From: Desarmillaria ectypa
Lineage: Eukaryota > Basidiomycota > Agaricomycetes > Agaricales > Physalacriaceae
DNA length: 64,000 nt
NCBI GenBank assembly: GCA_030407005.1
Contig: JAUDYN010000001.1
Coordinates: 1,426,001-1,490,000 of the forward strand
Reading direction: 5' to 3'
Shown: one piece after another, positions 27,666 to 39,236 of the stretch
Position numbering within the stretch: the stretch's first letter is position 1
Layout: every line of letters begins with the position of its first letter
Notes under the pieces: generated by a model
Told to the model about the DNA's origin: nothing
The model's input: the letters and a program-made list of their open reading frames with translations, nothing else
Databases searched by the model: none
Program-made: the position numbers and the translations under genes

Positions 27666-30600
27666 TCATAACTTTGAAAGAGTCCTCATCGCATTAGCAA
27701 CCGCGAAGCTTGATCTCGCCATGATTTGCCTCGACTCTTTCGTAACCTCCGCACTCTGCACCTCACTCAACTTGTTCGCATGCTCCGTCAACTCAGCGAG
27801 CAGCTGATTCCCCTGTTTATAATGCGCCGGAGGCAAGTTATCGTTACACACCGCCACAATGCTTGACACGATCGTTATGATCTGTGTCAAGTTTTCGTTC
27901 AAATTGTTCGAAGGCGTTGGACTACGAACGCTCGACAAAACACTTTGGATCGTGTCAATAACTGCCGTGGTTTGCGCTTCTAGATACGGCTGTAAAAGCG
28001 ATCAGCCACAAAGAATGAAGTTGCGGGAGAAGAAACTCAAATACCTTGAGCTCGGCCCAGTTATCTTCTACTATTTCACCCGCCGTCGAGTCATCGCTTA
28101 CAACGCCATTTCCTGGTTGTCGATCGAATATCGGAGGAGGGGAGCTGGTGTTTTCAGAGCTGGAGTTGTCTGAAGGCGTCCTCTGCCGGTAAGTATCTAG
28201 ACTTGGCCGCGACTGGGAGGCAGGAGACTCGGTAAAACGAGGCCCCCGTTCCGCATTGGACGAGGAACTCGCTTTACGATAATGTCCCTCTTTCTCTGTA
28301 ACCGACCGCAGCGAGGGTGAAAAGCTGTTGGTCGCACTCCCACTGGGAACGTATGGTGCAGTAGAAAACTGCTCTTGTTCAGCCTTCGTAGCTTTGCGTA
28401 CGCAGATGGTCTTGCTGATATCAGTGATGGTAGCCGAGACGTGACTGGCAGCGGCGTCCAACAAGCTGACTGGCGATATGCCGGAACTCGTTGCGTGTGT
28501 CTTCGATGCTGCAACAAGGTTTCCTAGAGTGGCATCTGCTCGTTCACGTAATGATCGAAGAGTATCGAGGTCAACATCAGAACGGTCTCTTGGAGGCCGG
28601 CGTTCAAATGCTCGGACGTCATCAATAATGGAAGTTACGGCATTTACGACGGATTTCATTGGCGTGAGGACTCGCGTGGGCGCATTGGAACGAGCGGCAG
28701 TAAGCAGACCATCGATACCTGAAAGGAAGGCTGTAATATGGACATCCATGATTCCTCCATCACTTGAAATGGGTAGTTGATCCTCTAGATTGTTCAATTT
28801 AGGCGCCTGCGTGTACAGCTGAGAAGTAGCTGGGTCGATGCTTAGAATTAGATACTACTTTCATTCATATCCGGAATGGACTAACCTTTAACACTCCGTA
28901 GTTCTGTCTTGGCTTGTTCGTACTTGCGTTTATATTCCTTTAGTTGACTGTCCAGGTCACGCATAACTACAAGATCAGAGTCTTTAGCCGTCATGAGTTC
29001 GTCATTGCGGCGGGATAAGTCTTCAAGCTCGTGTAACAATCCTTGCATGTCCGAGTTTAATTGCTCGATGGTTTCTGGATCGGCCTAGAGTTCACGGATC
29101 AGGGCGAGTAGCGTTGACATAACATATAAACATACCCCTCCTTGACGCTCTTGCTCAAGAACTTCACATCGATCACGCAGAATTTGGAGCTCGTCTTCAT
29201 CCGCTTGTGCCCTTCTAGCTTCCCGCTCCTTCTCTCTTTGTCGAGTCTCGCGCAACTCGTCAAGCTCCTTCTGGAGAGCACGCATTGCGGCTGATTGCTC
29301 CTCAGTACGCTAAACGTAACCCGTCAATGATTGTTAGAACTGGAAAAGAAGGCTAGTGGCTCACCCGACGAAATACCTGCAATTCTTCTTCCATCTGACG
29401 TACACGCGCCTCTCCTTCCTGCCACTTGCGTTCTCGTTGCTCGGAGTCACTAAGGTCGCGTTGCATATTTGTAATTTGAGTCTGCATCGTGGCGATTTTG
29501 TATTCATAATCCCGTCGCATCTTCTCGTTATCGTCTGATACGCTTGCCCTACCTCCTGCAAAGCGAGAGGTTATTCCACCCGCAGAACGATCAGAATTCG
29601 CAGATGCCCTCCCGTAAGACACCTTGTCAAAATATTCCTCTCCACTTCTCCCGGCGACGGCTTCGTCATCTTCGTCTTCGACTCCTTTCAATCTTGCGCT
29701 GAGCGCGCTAAGTCCTACGGGACTACGCGGGCTTAACGGATAATCGCTGGCGCTGTCAGGCTCATCCACCACTCCACCCATAAAGCTAACATCTTGACTC
29801 GCATTCCGGCTCCGATCTCTATCATCCACCGTCGTACTGCTGCTCTCCCGGGCATCCCTACCATATGGTACTTCGATGTATTCTTCCTCCATGGTGCTTT
29901 TGTTGGGGATGATCATACCACTGGTCGCCGTCGCGCTTTGCACAGGGTTCGCTGTACCAGCGCTATCACTGGTCCCGCTAACACTGGGAGCACTGGGTCG
30001 ACGAATAGGAAACTCTCGCTCCCTCTCTCTTTCCTCTGATCGTCGAGGGAGGTACTCGCGGTCTCGATCTCGCTCCTCAGAGCGTCGAGCGGGGTATTCT
30101 CGTTCTCTCTCATCGGATCGTCTTGTCGTATCCTGCGAAGGCTTCCGTCGAGATGAAAGCGATGCTATGCTGGGAGTATAATTGTTATCATCACTTGTAC
30201 GGCCCGCAAAGAGGTCTTCATTCTGCCGACGTCTATCTTCAGATGGTCGACGTGCTGAAATGCCAGAGCCATAGCTACTGTCGACTGGGCGATCCGCAGA
30301 AACGCGGCCGGACGTTCTTGAGGTGCTTGGGCGAGGAGGAGAATTGGCTGGAAAATCAGGAGCAGGGTAGTCATCGTAATTAGATCCGGGTGATCCTCGT
30401 CCAGAAGGCTGTTCAATGATAGTGAGTTCAACGTTCCACTACAAAACTAATTCCATTGGTGTCCCGGGGAAGCTCGTCAGAACAGCTCCTGCTGTATGAC
30501 ATCGTACCGTTTGGGAGGCAAAAAGTAGCACCAAAAAGTCGCGAGCTTTGTCTCTTCGATTTGTAGGAAAGTAGGACACGTTGAGGACATATCTGATACC

Positions 30601-31519
30601 ACTTTGGGGTCCTCTGAAAAGGCAAAGAAGGTATTGCAAGAACGACTCTTGTTTATCCAGGAAGGACAATGCTCCGGGCCCAGTATACGAGGTGGAGAAG
30701 ATGACGACAAGCCCCGGCTTCTTCGGATGTACTTTTTGGAACCCAAGCGGATACGATGCCAAGGCGTGAAAGACTACTTGCACATAAGGCGTCACCAACA
30801 CGCGACAGGATGCCATTATGGCAGGCTGCCCTTTCAACCACCACCAAGGACTTCCAAGATGCCCGTTAAAAGCAAATAAGATCGGAGGTCCCGTTCGTCA
30901 AAGTTTCCCCGGGATACAGAATAGAATGAAGGAGATAACAAATTAAGCGCACGCACATCTTCCTTGAACTCTGGGTACCGCCGGGCCAACTCAAAATACA
31001 CGTCGCTGGATAGATCTTCAAACCTGGCGGTAGGTAGAGTAGCTAGTTTCTGTCTAGCCTGGTTCCGTTTAGGATGGAATTCCTCTCGGACAGGTAAGAA
31101 GGGCACTGGAAACAAAAATATTGATGAGAGTCACAGGAGGCACGTCGGCAGAGCCTCTACCTTCTTTATCACCTTTCCTACGGACTAATTCATCATACAC
31201 ATCGGTCGATAGTTCGTGAAACTGCTGGATAGTGAGTCGAGTGAGCTTTTGCCTTGCTGTCGACCGGGAATTGGGTGGGGCTGTAGGATGTCAGCATCGG
31301 ACAGTCCTACTAGGCGTCATTCACACCTTTAGATAGATAAACGGCCAGATATTTGCTCAGCTCATCAAAATGGGTCTTTGATATGAGCCGATAGTCGATT
31401 GTCGGCACTGCGGGAACATTTTTGTCTCTAATCGGTCGATAGGACTCTGTGCGATAGTTGGAGATGCCTGAGAATGCTGTGGGCGTCGGTGACGGCGCTC
31501 GAGACTGAGAGCGTTTCAT
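27666..31519 (-). CDS. SPA2: Polarisome scaffold protein Spa2
   Basis: Eight exons: 31327..31519, 31161..31280, 30957..31105, 29365..30438, 29136..29309, 28886..29084, 28045..28829, 27666..27989; 1005 aa. Two Spa2 homology (SHD) repeats occupy about residues 60-154: ARQKLTRLTIQQFHELSTDV and ARQKLATLPTARFEDLSSDV, the latter followed by FELARRYPEF. Next come a disordered Ser/Arg/Glu linker with REYPARRSEERDRDREYLP, a long coiled coil (KIATMQTQITNMQRDL through KEYKRKYEQAKTEL), and a helical C-terminal domain that includes ISSIVAVCND-like repeats and NLTQIITIVSSIV. Spa2 organises formins, MAP kinase modules and Rab-GAPs at hyphal tips. The order SHD, coiled coil, C-terminal domain matches fungal Spa2. 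The intron 30439..30956 is 518 nt, ten times the local norm. Confidence 0.9.
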
Positions 31520-32739
31520 GCGTGTCGATGGATGGTGGTGGTAGATGGTCAACAGAAGTGAAGAGTGCTCATTATCGTCTAGGACAAGGGCAACATGCTG
31601 GATCCTCGTGTTTGCACCACCAAATAACGCCAACACGTGCGGAGCGTAAGTAATTCCGGAAATCGAAGCAACCAAAAACTATTACTGGTAAATTTAATTA
31701 GGGTGATAATCTGTACCTGACTCTTCGTCTTTATCTTCCACAAGGTACGCCTTCACATTATCTGAAAGAGCAGTCGTCATAGACGTGGACGGCGGGGGAA
31801 GTGGGAACAGACACCGAAGGCTTACGGATCTTGGATCTCAATCGATCAGTATCACAGCGGCAAGTTGTAGCTGGCGTAGACCAAGTTCCACAAACCTATA
31901 CAACAGTCACAGAAAAAGTGTTGGCGAGCTCGGCCAAATTTTGGGACTTAGATTTCTAATTCTTCAGTGGATGGGTGAGGAACGCTTTCGTCCCAGAGAG
32001 TGTAGCAAGCTCTGACAAGGAGCGAGGCCAAAACATACGCCTCCTGGCAACCACGTGGAACAAGCATGCTGGCTTGCAAGGAACTGTGATTTGTCCGACA
32101 CGACCCACGAAGTTATGGGGCGTGCCTTCCACAAGGTTCAGGCTTACGGAAACTAGACATATTGAACGCCAGGCACTTAGTCGGCTGCAAAGACCCCAAG
32201 TTTTTCTGGGCCATACATACCATTAAATTCAAGTGGGGAAGGACAGTAGCTAATACTGTTCCCCACAGGAAGAGCCTACTACGCCCAAGGATTCGTAACA
32301 TTGTTTTCCAAGAATCATACAGGTTTTGGAGAGCACTAACTTTGAGCAAGGTTCGTCCCAACGATGAGAATGCGTTGTAACGATTGGGATTTAACTTTTT
32401 CTGTAGGTCTGACATTCATTTATGTCTCATCGAATTATGGGAGCGACGCTGCAACGAAAATAGTTCGCGAATATCACCCTCGGTTACTAGTTGAGAGGGT
32501 GAGTTAGTTTGAAACCTCCGGCGACAAGGCTGCTTCGCGCGAAAGTTCAAAAACATTTCCGAAGTCTTTTTCAGTTTGCTGGGTGGAGAGAAACATATTT
32601 AACTTTAAGCATTACTTTTCACGGCATCTAAATATGATTGAATATTTTGGGAAGGATCAGATTCGGTTACAATTGGCAAATGAAAATAGACTAGCCTTAT
32701 TTATATCTACCGTTGGAAGGTGAGTCCATGCAACCGCGG
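31520..32739. other. Gene-free stretch upstream of SPA2
   Basis: A possible two-exon 57-codon minus frame (31572-31780) just upstream of SPA2 could be an upstream ORF. Other frames are unsupported. Confidence 0.45.
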
Positions 32740-34050
32740 TCAGTTTCGCTCCCACTCCCATGTCTGCTCCAAGCCATAGCCAGATATCTTTTTGAGTATA
32801 TGGATATCTTTCACATGACCACAGTCATCTCTTGGAACCGGGCACCACCTGAACTTCTGTAACGACCCCCGACGCAGATCAATCATCCTTTCCAATGCAC
32901 CGTCGGCTGAGCACCGCATCGCGCGATGCAGAACAAGGTTCTCCAATAGCGGACACAACGACCCCTCAATCAAACCAATAAGCTTGTCTGACACGCAGGC
33001 GTTATCACCCGAATCATACAAGGCAAGCTGCCTGAGGGAAGTCGACATAACCTGTAAACATTGACAGAGATTACTCTCCGAGATCCCTGTACTTTCCAAA
33101 TGGAGCCGTTCAATAGTACACGACGATCGCAGGAGGAAAGATATGAATGCGCTCTGAGGCCACGCAAACTGATTCGTAAATCCGCAAGTGAACGCCACCT
33201 TTCGCAGATTTGGACAAAGCAAATGAGAGAAGAAACGGGAAAGGGGTTCATGCATCGCGACGAGATTGATGGTGTAGAGAGAAAGCGAGGTGAGACTTCG
33301 AAGAGTGATTACCGGGAGATTGACGGCATTTATGTGAGCGTCCTCAGACGGTGAAAATCTCCTGAAGTCACACTCGACCAGGTTGGAACATTTGCTGAGA
33401 GTGATGCATGCCTCTTCCACTGTTACACAGGTGTCCAGCTTGAGATGCGTCAAACGCGACCATGGTGCATTGACGATGGCGAGCCCAATCAATCTGCCCG
33501 AAGAGTCCCATGCTCCCCAAGAGGAGCGAAATCCCCACGTAAACTTTTCAAGTGGAACGTCGTTAGAGAATAAAAATGTATTGAGCTCGATGACGTCGGC
33601 CTCTGAACCACGAACTACGTCAAGTGTCAGCTCTCGGAGATGAGGCATGCTTGCATTGACAAATGCATCCCGAAATAGTGAGTTTGACCCCGGAAGGAAG
33701 AGATGGACACGTTCCCATCGAGTAGACGCGCAGCTCAGAGCGCGTAGGACGCGGGCAGCATCGACGTAAGAAAATAAATGTGTACTGTAGTCGACTCTAA
33801 AGGAGAGCAGGCGACCATCCGAGTGGTTGAGCCATGCTTGTATCAGGTGAGGATTGCATCTTGGAGGCTTGACTTGGAAGGAGCACCAAAGCTCGGGAGT
33901 TGACAAAGCGAGCAACCTCCACAAATGGCATACTCTTGAAAGAACGAGGGGTGCAGCATTATTCGACACAGCGACATAGCCATCCGTTGGTAGTGTATCG
34001 GTGAAAATATGTGCTAGCAACTCTGAAGGGAGGTCATTCAGAGTAGGCAT
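32740..34050 (-). CDS. F-box protein
   Basis: Single exon, 436 aa from the ATG at 34050. An N-terminal F-box (LNDLPSELLAHIFTDTLP, then LVLSRVCHLWRLLALSTPEL) is followed by about 380 residues with irregular leucine-rich spacing (HLRELTLDVVRG, LTHLKLDT, LTSLSLYTINLV, IERLHLEST). This is the large Agaricomycete family of SCF substrate receptors of unknown target. An in-frame upstream ATG at 34095 would add 15 residues; 34050 puts the F-box directly at the N-terminus, as usual in the family. The frame has no breaks, unlike the neighbouring F-box copy. Confidence 0.82.
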   Translation of the reverse strand: MPTLNDLPSELLAHIFTDTLPTDGYVAVSNNAAPLVLSRVCHLWRLLALSTPELWCSFQVKPPRCNPHLIQAWLNHSDGRLLSFRVDYSTHLFSYVDAARVLRALSCASTRWERVHLFLPGSNSLFRDAFVNASMPHLRELTLDVVRGSEADVIELNTFLFSNDVPLEKFTWGFRSSWGAWDSSGRLIGLAIVNAPWSRLTHLKLDTCVTVEEACITLSKCSNLVECDFRRFSPSEDAHINAVNLPVITLRSLTSLSLYTINLVAMHEPLSRFFSHLLCPNLRKVAFTCGFTNQFAWPQSAFISFLLRSSCTIERLHLESTGISESNLCQCLQVMSTSLRQLALYDSGDNACVSDKLIGLIEGSLCPLLENLVLHRAMRCSADGALERMIDLRRGSLQKFRWCPVPRDDCGHVKDIHILKKISGYGLEQTWEWERN

Positions 34051-34986
34051 TTCGAAGATAACCTGTATATAGAGGGCGATTGTAATTGACGTCATAAAAT
34101 GGTCGGGTGGAATATCTACCGGGACTGAAGTGATATTCGTGGAAAGCAAGGGAAAATCTTTGCTGGAAAATAGGGAAACCGGTTCAAAGAACTGGACCTG
34201 AGGAGCATAAGTAAAGATATATCAATATTGACATCACTGTCCCTGTGAGCCGCTTTCGGTAATCCGGGCCGATGCCGATTTGCTTGTTGTAGCCATGTCG
34301 CCTAAAAATCTATCCTCAACGTGTAAAAGGTGTTGAATTGACTTCCTCGTGATGTTTAGGACATCACCAGAAGGTATCGACACCTATATTTCGATAAACC
34401 TTACCCCACCGTACATCTCCGTTAAGCGTCTGAAGCAGAACCAAGCCAGCATCCTCCAATTCTGTCTCTCTCATGGCAGAAATCAAGTGCACTAGCTTGG
34501 ACGAAGAACGAAGGGCAAAGTCCTATGAAAACCAACCCCCTTAGCAGGCACAGACCTACGCTCATGCTGGAGTATCCGTCATTTCTCACTGAGCCAAACT
34601 GGTTCAAGGGCTTACATCTTGACAAACGGATAATGCACTAAGCGATTGACTCTCTGCCTAATTGACCTGTGGTACTTCGCAAAGACATCATCTTTGACCC
34701 ATACCAAATCACGGAAGCTAGGTCCTTTGGCGTGGATACCATTTTCCTCATTATTAAACTTCAGCCTGACTAGCTGAAGGACCTCCATGGATACGCGTTG
34801 AAACTGGGAACGGAACCTTTTGCGGCGGTGAATAGCGCAAAGGAAATTGTATTTGGCCTAGGAATAAAGGATATAGGTGTCAACAACCAGAATCTTCATG
34901 ATTTCCAGGTGGATATGGGAACGATGAGTCGATTGGTGGAGATGGTCTGAGAAAGAAACATTATCCTGTGCGCTTTGATTGGGCTT
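34051..34986. other. Intergenic between F-box gene and F-box pseudogene
   Basis: No recognisable coding sequence; short minus frames near 34422-34625 show no family features. Confidence 0.45.
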
Positions 34987-36937
34987 TTAATTTAAAAGAT
35001 GCGCAATGAAGTGCTTCAGCGTTTGACTCTGGAAACTCGCTAGATCCAGGATAAACATGTCGTCTATATTCATGGTGAATATGTGAAGCTTAAGAAGCTT
35101 CAACTCCGAGTCAGGTCTCGGAACAAGATTTAGCATCCATCGCCACAGGTTGTCAGTGCCCATGGTGCCCATTGAATGGGCCCACATGATAAGATTCATT
35201 ATCGCAGGTATGAGTATGAGTCCTCCCTACTAGTTGTCTTTATTTTTATATTCGAATTATGTAAGGGTAATCTGAATGGCCTTGAAACTGACAAGTCGTG
35301 CCACACCAAATTTTTACCATACACGGTTCTGAGGTTCCTACAAGTGTCCTTCCATAGACGTTTCAATTGCTCAAGCCCGAGACCTACAAATTTCAACCCC
35401 GGAAAAGTTAACTGCAGCTCCTCTAAATACACCCTGGGCGATGATTGGTTTTTCAGAGGCGTTTTGTTCATTGCCAGCATTTTCATCAGCATTACTTCCG
35501 CCACACTTTGAAGACCACCTATCTGGCGCGACTGGATTATGTCGAAAAGTTCAATGACCGGTAGTATTACTCTGCACGAGAATTCTTGAAGGTTGAGCAC
35601 TCGAAGCTTCGGGAGTACAAATCCCTTTCCAGTACAGAATGTCATTGTTGGGAATAGGCCGACGCAAGAATTTCCAGCTAATTTTAGGTGGTGACGCTGG
35701 GCACTGAGGCAAGGGATTTCAAGAAGTTTTAAGCACTATCCGGATGATCTGTGCATGCGAGGTTGCAGTAACCACTCAGAGTCGCCAAGCAGTTCAGAAG
35801 ATCGTTCGCTGTAGGAAAGCACACTGCGTGCTCAGACATAAAGGATAGATGTAGAATTGTAATGGATGACGGTCGAAGACTATCCATGACCTGCGCAATA
35901 ATCCCTTCATGGTGTTCCACAACAGATATCCCCCTAACTGTGGGAATAACGACATTGAACGTATCGGAAAATTGCGTTTCTTTACAATGCAAGTTCAATT
36001 TATTCACCTCTTTCAACTTCCCGAGGACTTCTTATGTATGGCTAGTCATACAACCGGTACAACTGAAAGACACCAATTGATTCCACCGGAGACAAAGGGT
36101 TCGAGGTTCGGAGTTCGTGTTGGTCAATATGTCACGAAGACGGAGGGCATGTTGGAAGGGATTTACGGGTCCATTATGGTTCAATAAAGCGCCGCCGGGC
36201 CTCATGGGTACAACCAGCGTACACAAACGAGACCAGGAAATGTCGCAGAGGGATTGGAGAAGATTTCTATTCGCAATTTGATCCACCGGGACGCGCTAAC
36301 TTCAAGTAAAGCCATCACTGAGTGGTCTGATGTCCCTGAGAACGACGCCGTCAGACTCCCAGACAAGTCATGGTCCCCTGCCCGTCCCAAAAATAGCACA
36401 ATTTTGGTCATGCAGACTCGAGTGTTCTGATTCACATATTTACGAAAATCCAACTCCGCAAATGACCACAATTGTGATGCGGATAATGCTAGGTCCCTCT
36501 ACTGCTGGCAAATGTAGGAGAGTCCATAGTGGATTTTGTGGGTCCAAGGATTCGAGTGAGGTAGATGGGCTGAACACCATATCTTGCCAGCTCACGGTGC
36601 GGTTCCTGGGGATCTCAGAGAGTATTTCGTCAGGAATGGTTCGAATGAGATGAAGGAAGGTTTTTGCGTCCTAGAAATGAGACGTGGCTTTCCCCCACTG
36701 CTCGAGGAGTAACCCTAGACCTTCGCGCGCCTGCACGATTCTTCGGTCGAGATGTAACATTACTTGGGACGAGTTTTCCATCATGGAACGCAAATCGTCC
36801 CTTCGATCATCTTGGAGAGGTGCATTTCCTCGTAAGAGCTCTGCGACGCGAGATGAGCGTGGTTGCTGTAGTGTAGAGCAACCCAGATAGAGCTGACCGC
36901 ATGTATGGAACGAACCATTTGGCATTGAATATGCCAT
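34987..36937 (-). pseudogene. F-box gene, decayed
   Basis: The N-terminal part (36937-36674) has the mushroom F-box preface VAELLRGNAPLQDDRRDDLR then VQAREGLGLLLEQWGKATSH. The F-box helix DAKTFLHLIRTIPDEILSEI follows, but a TAG at 36671-36673 interrupts the two. Further on, RDLALSASQLWSFAELDF lies in a different frame after another TAG (36499-36501, where Trp is expected), and the block near 36286-36032 has shifted frame again. The C-terminal pieces (LPKLRVLNLQEFSCRVILP; LHIFTMNIDDMFILDLASFQ) are still readable. At least two nonsense codons and two frameshifts mean it cannot make the full protein. Confidence 0.75.
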
Positions 36938-37557
36938 TTAGTAGTCAAGCGGCCTAAGTATCGTACTTTGCAACACTAAGAGCTAGTGGAGGCAAAGTAG
37001 AGAAAGTGAACTTGCACGTGACGGTTGTCTGCGAAAGCAATCGGTCAATAAACATGATGCCGGTTGGGTTCGGGTACGGAAAAATCTTTTGCTTCCGTCC
37101 TCCATGCAACGTTAGCTATTCACATCATCGTCCGTCCTTCCGTTCGCCTGGAATTTGCTCGTCGAGCCGAGGATAAGATCAAGTGCCTTCATTGATGATC
37201 AACAAACGGTCTCTTGTAAAACCATCAGAGATTTCTAGAACAACTCTCCAGTGACGCCGATGCACCTGTCGGGACTTTGGCTTTCCGTCTTCAAGAGATG
37301 AGGAACAGAATATACGGCACTTCGACGTGTTTCCGGTCTATTTCCTACAAGTACGGTCTTCGATTAACATCTAACTATCTGCGAAGTTGTCATCTTGACA
37401 GAATTCAAGTTTTGCAGGGTAGCTGCAGCCCTGGCTATTATGCAAGCGTTCTCGGTAGAACGGCGAAATGCAAGAGTGACTAACATACTACAAAAGCCAG
37501 GTAGTGATCTTGTAAAGATTTATATAAGAATTTTTCTATCCGGTCCTTGCTGCGTTC
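36938..37557. other. Intergenic upstream of FAD monooxygenase
   Basis: Holds the TATA box of the monooxygenase; nothing else recognised. Confidence 0.55.
37521..37528 (+). promoter_or_regulatory. TATA box of FAD monooxygenase
   Basis: TTTATATAAGAA, about 30 bp upstream of the ATG at 37558, implying a very short 5' leader. Confidence 0.5.
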
Positions 37558-39016
37558 ATGCTACCTTCGAAGACCTCTGTGCTTATCATTGGCGCAGGTC
37601 CAACGGGCCTCGCTGCTGCCATTTCACTCGCTCAACAAGGGATCGAAGACTTCATAATTGTCGATGCCGTCCTTGAAGGACAGAATTCTTCTAGAGCTAG
37701 CGCAGTCCATGCAGCCACCCTGGAGGCGAGTCCCGTTTTATTAGCCGACTGGCCATAGCAAACTTACTCAAATACAGGCGCTTGACACTATAGGATGCGC
37801 AGACCCCATTATTTCTAAAGGCATAATAGGGAAAGGGATGATGCTTAAAAGGAACACTGCATCTCTTGCCATCGCTGAGATGGAGGAACTAACAGCTTAT
37901 ACTCGCTTTCCTTATGTTCTATTCGTGCCTCAGTACAGCGTCGAAGAGGTCCTCAATGATAAACTCCGTGACCTCGGCGTACAGGTTGTACGTCCTCTCC
38001 GCGCTGTGACTATGAAGGGTTGCAAGGAGCACCATGGCTTGGAAGTGTCTTTCGAAACGGGGGAAGTCATTCGGGCCCGCTATGTTATTGGTGCTGATGG
38101 AAAGCAGTCAACGGTGAGTAGCTTGAATATGATACAGGAGTGAAAAGTATTGATGCAGTTGCAGATGCGCCAGCTCGCAGGGATCTCATATACCGAACCA
38201 GATGGCATAGCTGTTCCAGACTCTGTGGCACAACTTGTTATTGCCGATGTCGTATTTTCTCCCTCGAAGGAAGCCCACATATCTACGAGCTACCTTACCG
38301 GCAATGTTTCTCCCGCCGGCATTTTCTTGACGATACCAATGCCGCCACAACGTGATCCTGTTACTGGTCAAGACGAAGACGTCGTGAAAATTATTTTCAA
38401 TGTTCCCCGGTCGTCTGGACCGCCGCCTTCCAGCCCGCCTTTATCCTACATTCAGGAACACATAAACATGCAGGGTCCTCCTCATCTTTCCTCCGACTCC
38501 GCTGTGAACCCCCATCCTATACGTGTTACCACAATAGTTTGGTCAACTCGGTACAAGCTGAGTTCTGCGGTTGCTGAGCAGTTCGTTAAACGCATTTATA
38601 ACGAAGATGGCTCCCTCGGAGGTACGGTCATTGTTATTGGGGACGCTGGACATACACATTCACCTATGGGAGGACAAGGGATGAACCTTGGCCTTCGAGA
38701 TGCGATTCTATTGGGTACCGTGCTGAAAAGGAGCGTTCTGGAGGAGAAAGACCAAGAGTTGGAAGAGTGGGGGAGGTCGAGGCATTCGCGCGCGCTCAAT
38801 ACGATACGAACAACGAAGACACTCGCATATTGGATAGATCATCTCATCTCACCGAACTCATTTGTAGCGAATGTAGCATATTGGACATCCTGGCTTCTGA
38901 CAAGAATTCGTTTTGTCAAAAGGTGAGCAGTTCTATTTTCTTTGAATCAGAAATCGAACACTTACAAGCGGAATAGAATGAATGCCTGGAGGCTTAGCGG
39001 TCTGGGGAATGTGTAA
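37558..39016 (+). CDS. FAD-dependent aromatic-ring/phenol-type monooxygenase
   Basis: Exons 37558..37725, 37778..38113, 38165..38922, 38977..39016; 433 aa. A class A flavoprotein hydroxylase: the Rossmann motif GAGPTG is at 12-17 (VLIIGAGPTGLAAA), the DG motif YVIGADGKQST is at about 158-168, and the GD motif VIVIGDAGHTHSPMGGQG has Asp328 and is followed by MNLGLRDA. It resembles PHBH/phenol 2-monooxygenase and PgaE-type enzymes but lacks the thioredoxin-like C-terminal domain of phenol hydroxylases. It probably hydroxylates an aromatic substrate with NAD(P)H; the substrate is unknown. A hydrophobic C-terminal stretch (NVAYWTSWLLTRI) might bind membrane. The first intron (37726..37777) begins with GC (GCGAGT); frame and the conserved TLEALDTIG require it. 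Confidence 0.87.
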
Positions 39017-39236
39017 ACGATCAAGGCGCAGTGCAACATAATTATTGAAACCGCGACTGTGCCTGGATACAACATTGTATTGGCGCAAGGATAGCATTTA
39101 TATAAGTACTAGGCCTCTCAATATGATAATTATATCTTGTGAATACCCTCTGTGAAAGCCCAAGTACTACCGGTCCGGGCCGTGAGAAAAGACTGTCAAT
39201 CTTGCTTAAATTTGAAATTTTCCTGCATAATGAGCA

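Noticed and set aside
32113..32415. 100-codon minus frame upstream of SPA2
   Set aside because: No family features, no splice partners, and the region looks non-coding.
25348..39016. A psilocybin- or alkaloid-like cluster (AADC plus FAD monooxygenase, with MFS genes further on)
   Set aside because: The genes are separated by SPA2, an F-box gene and GUP1, and no dedicated methyltransferase or intact kinase is present.
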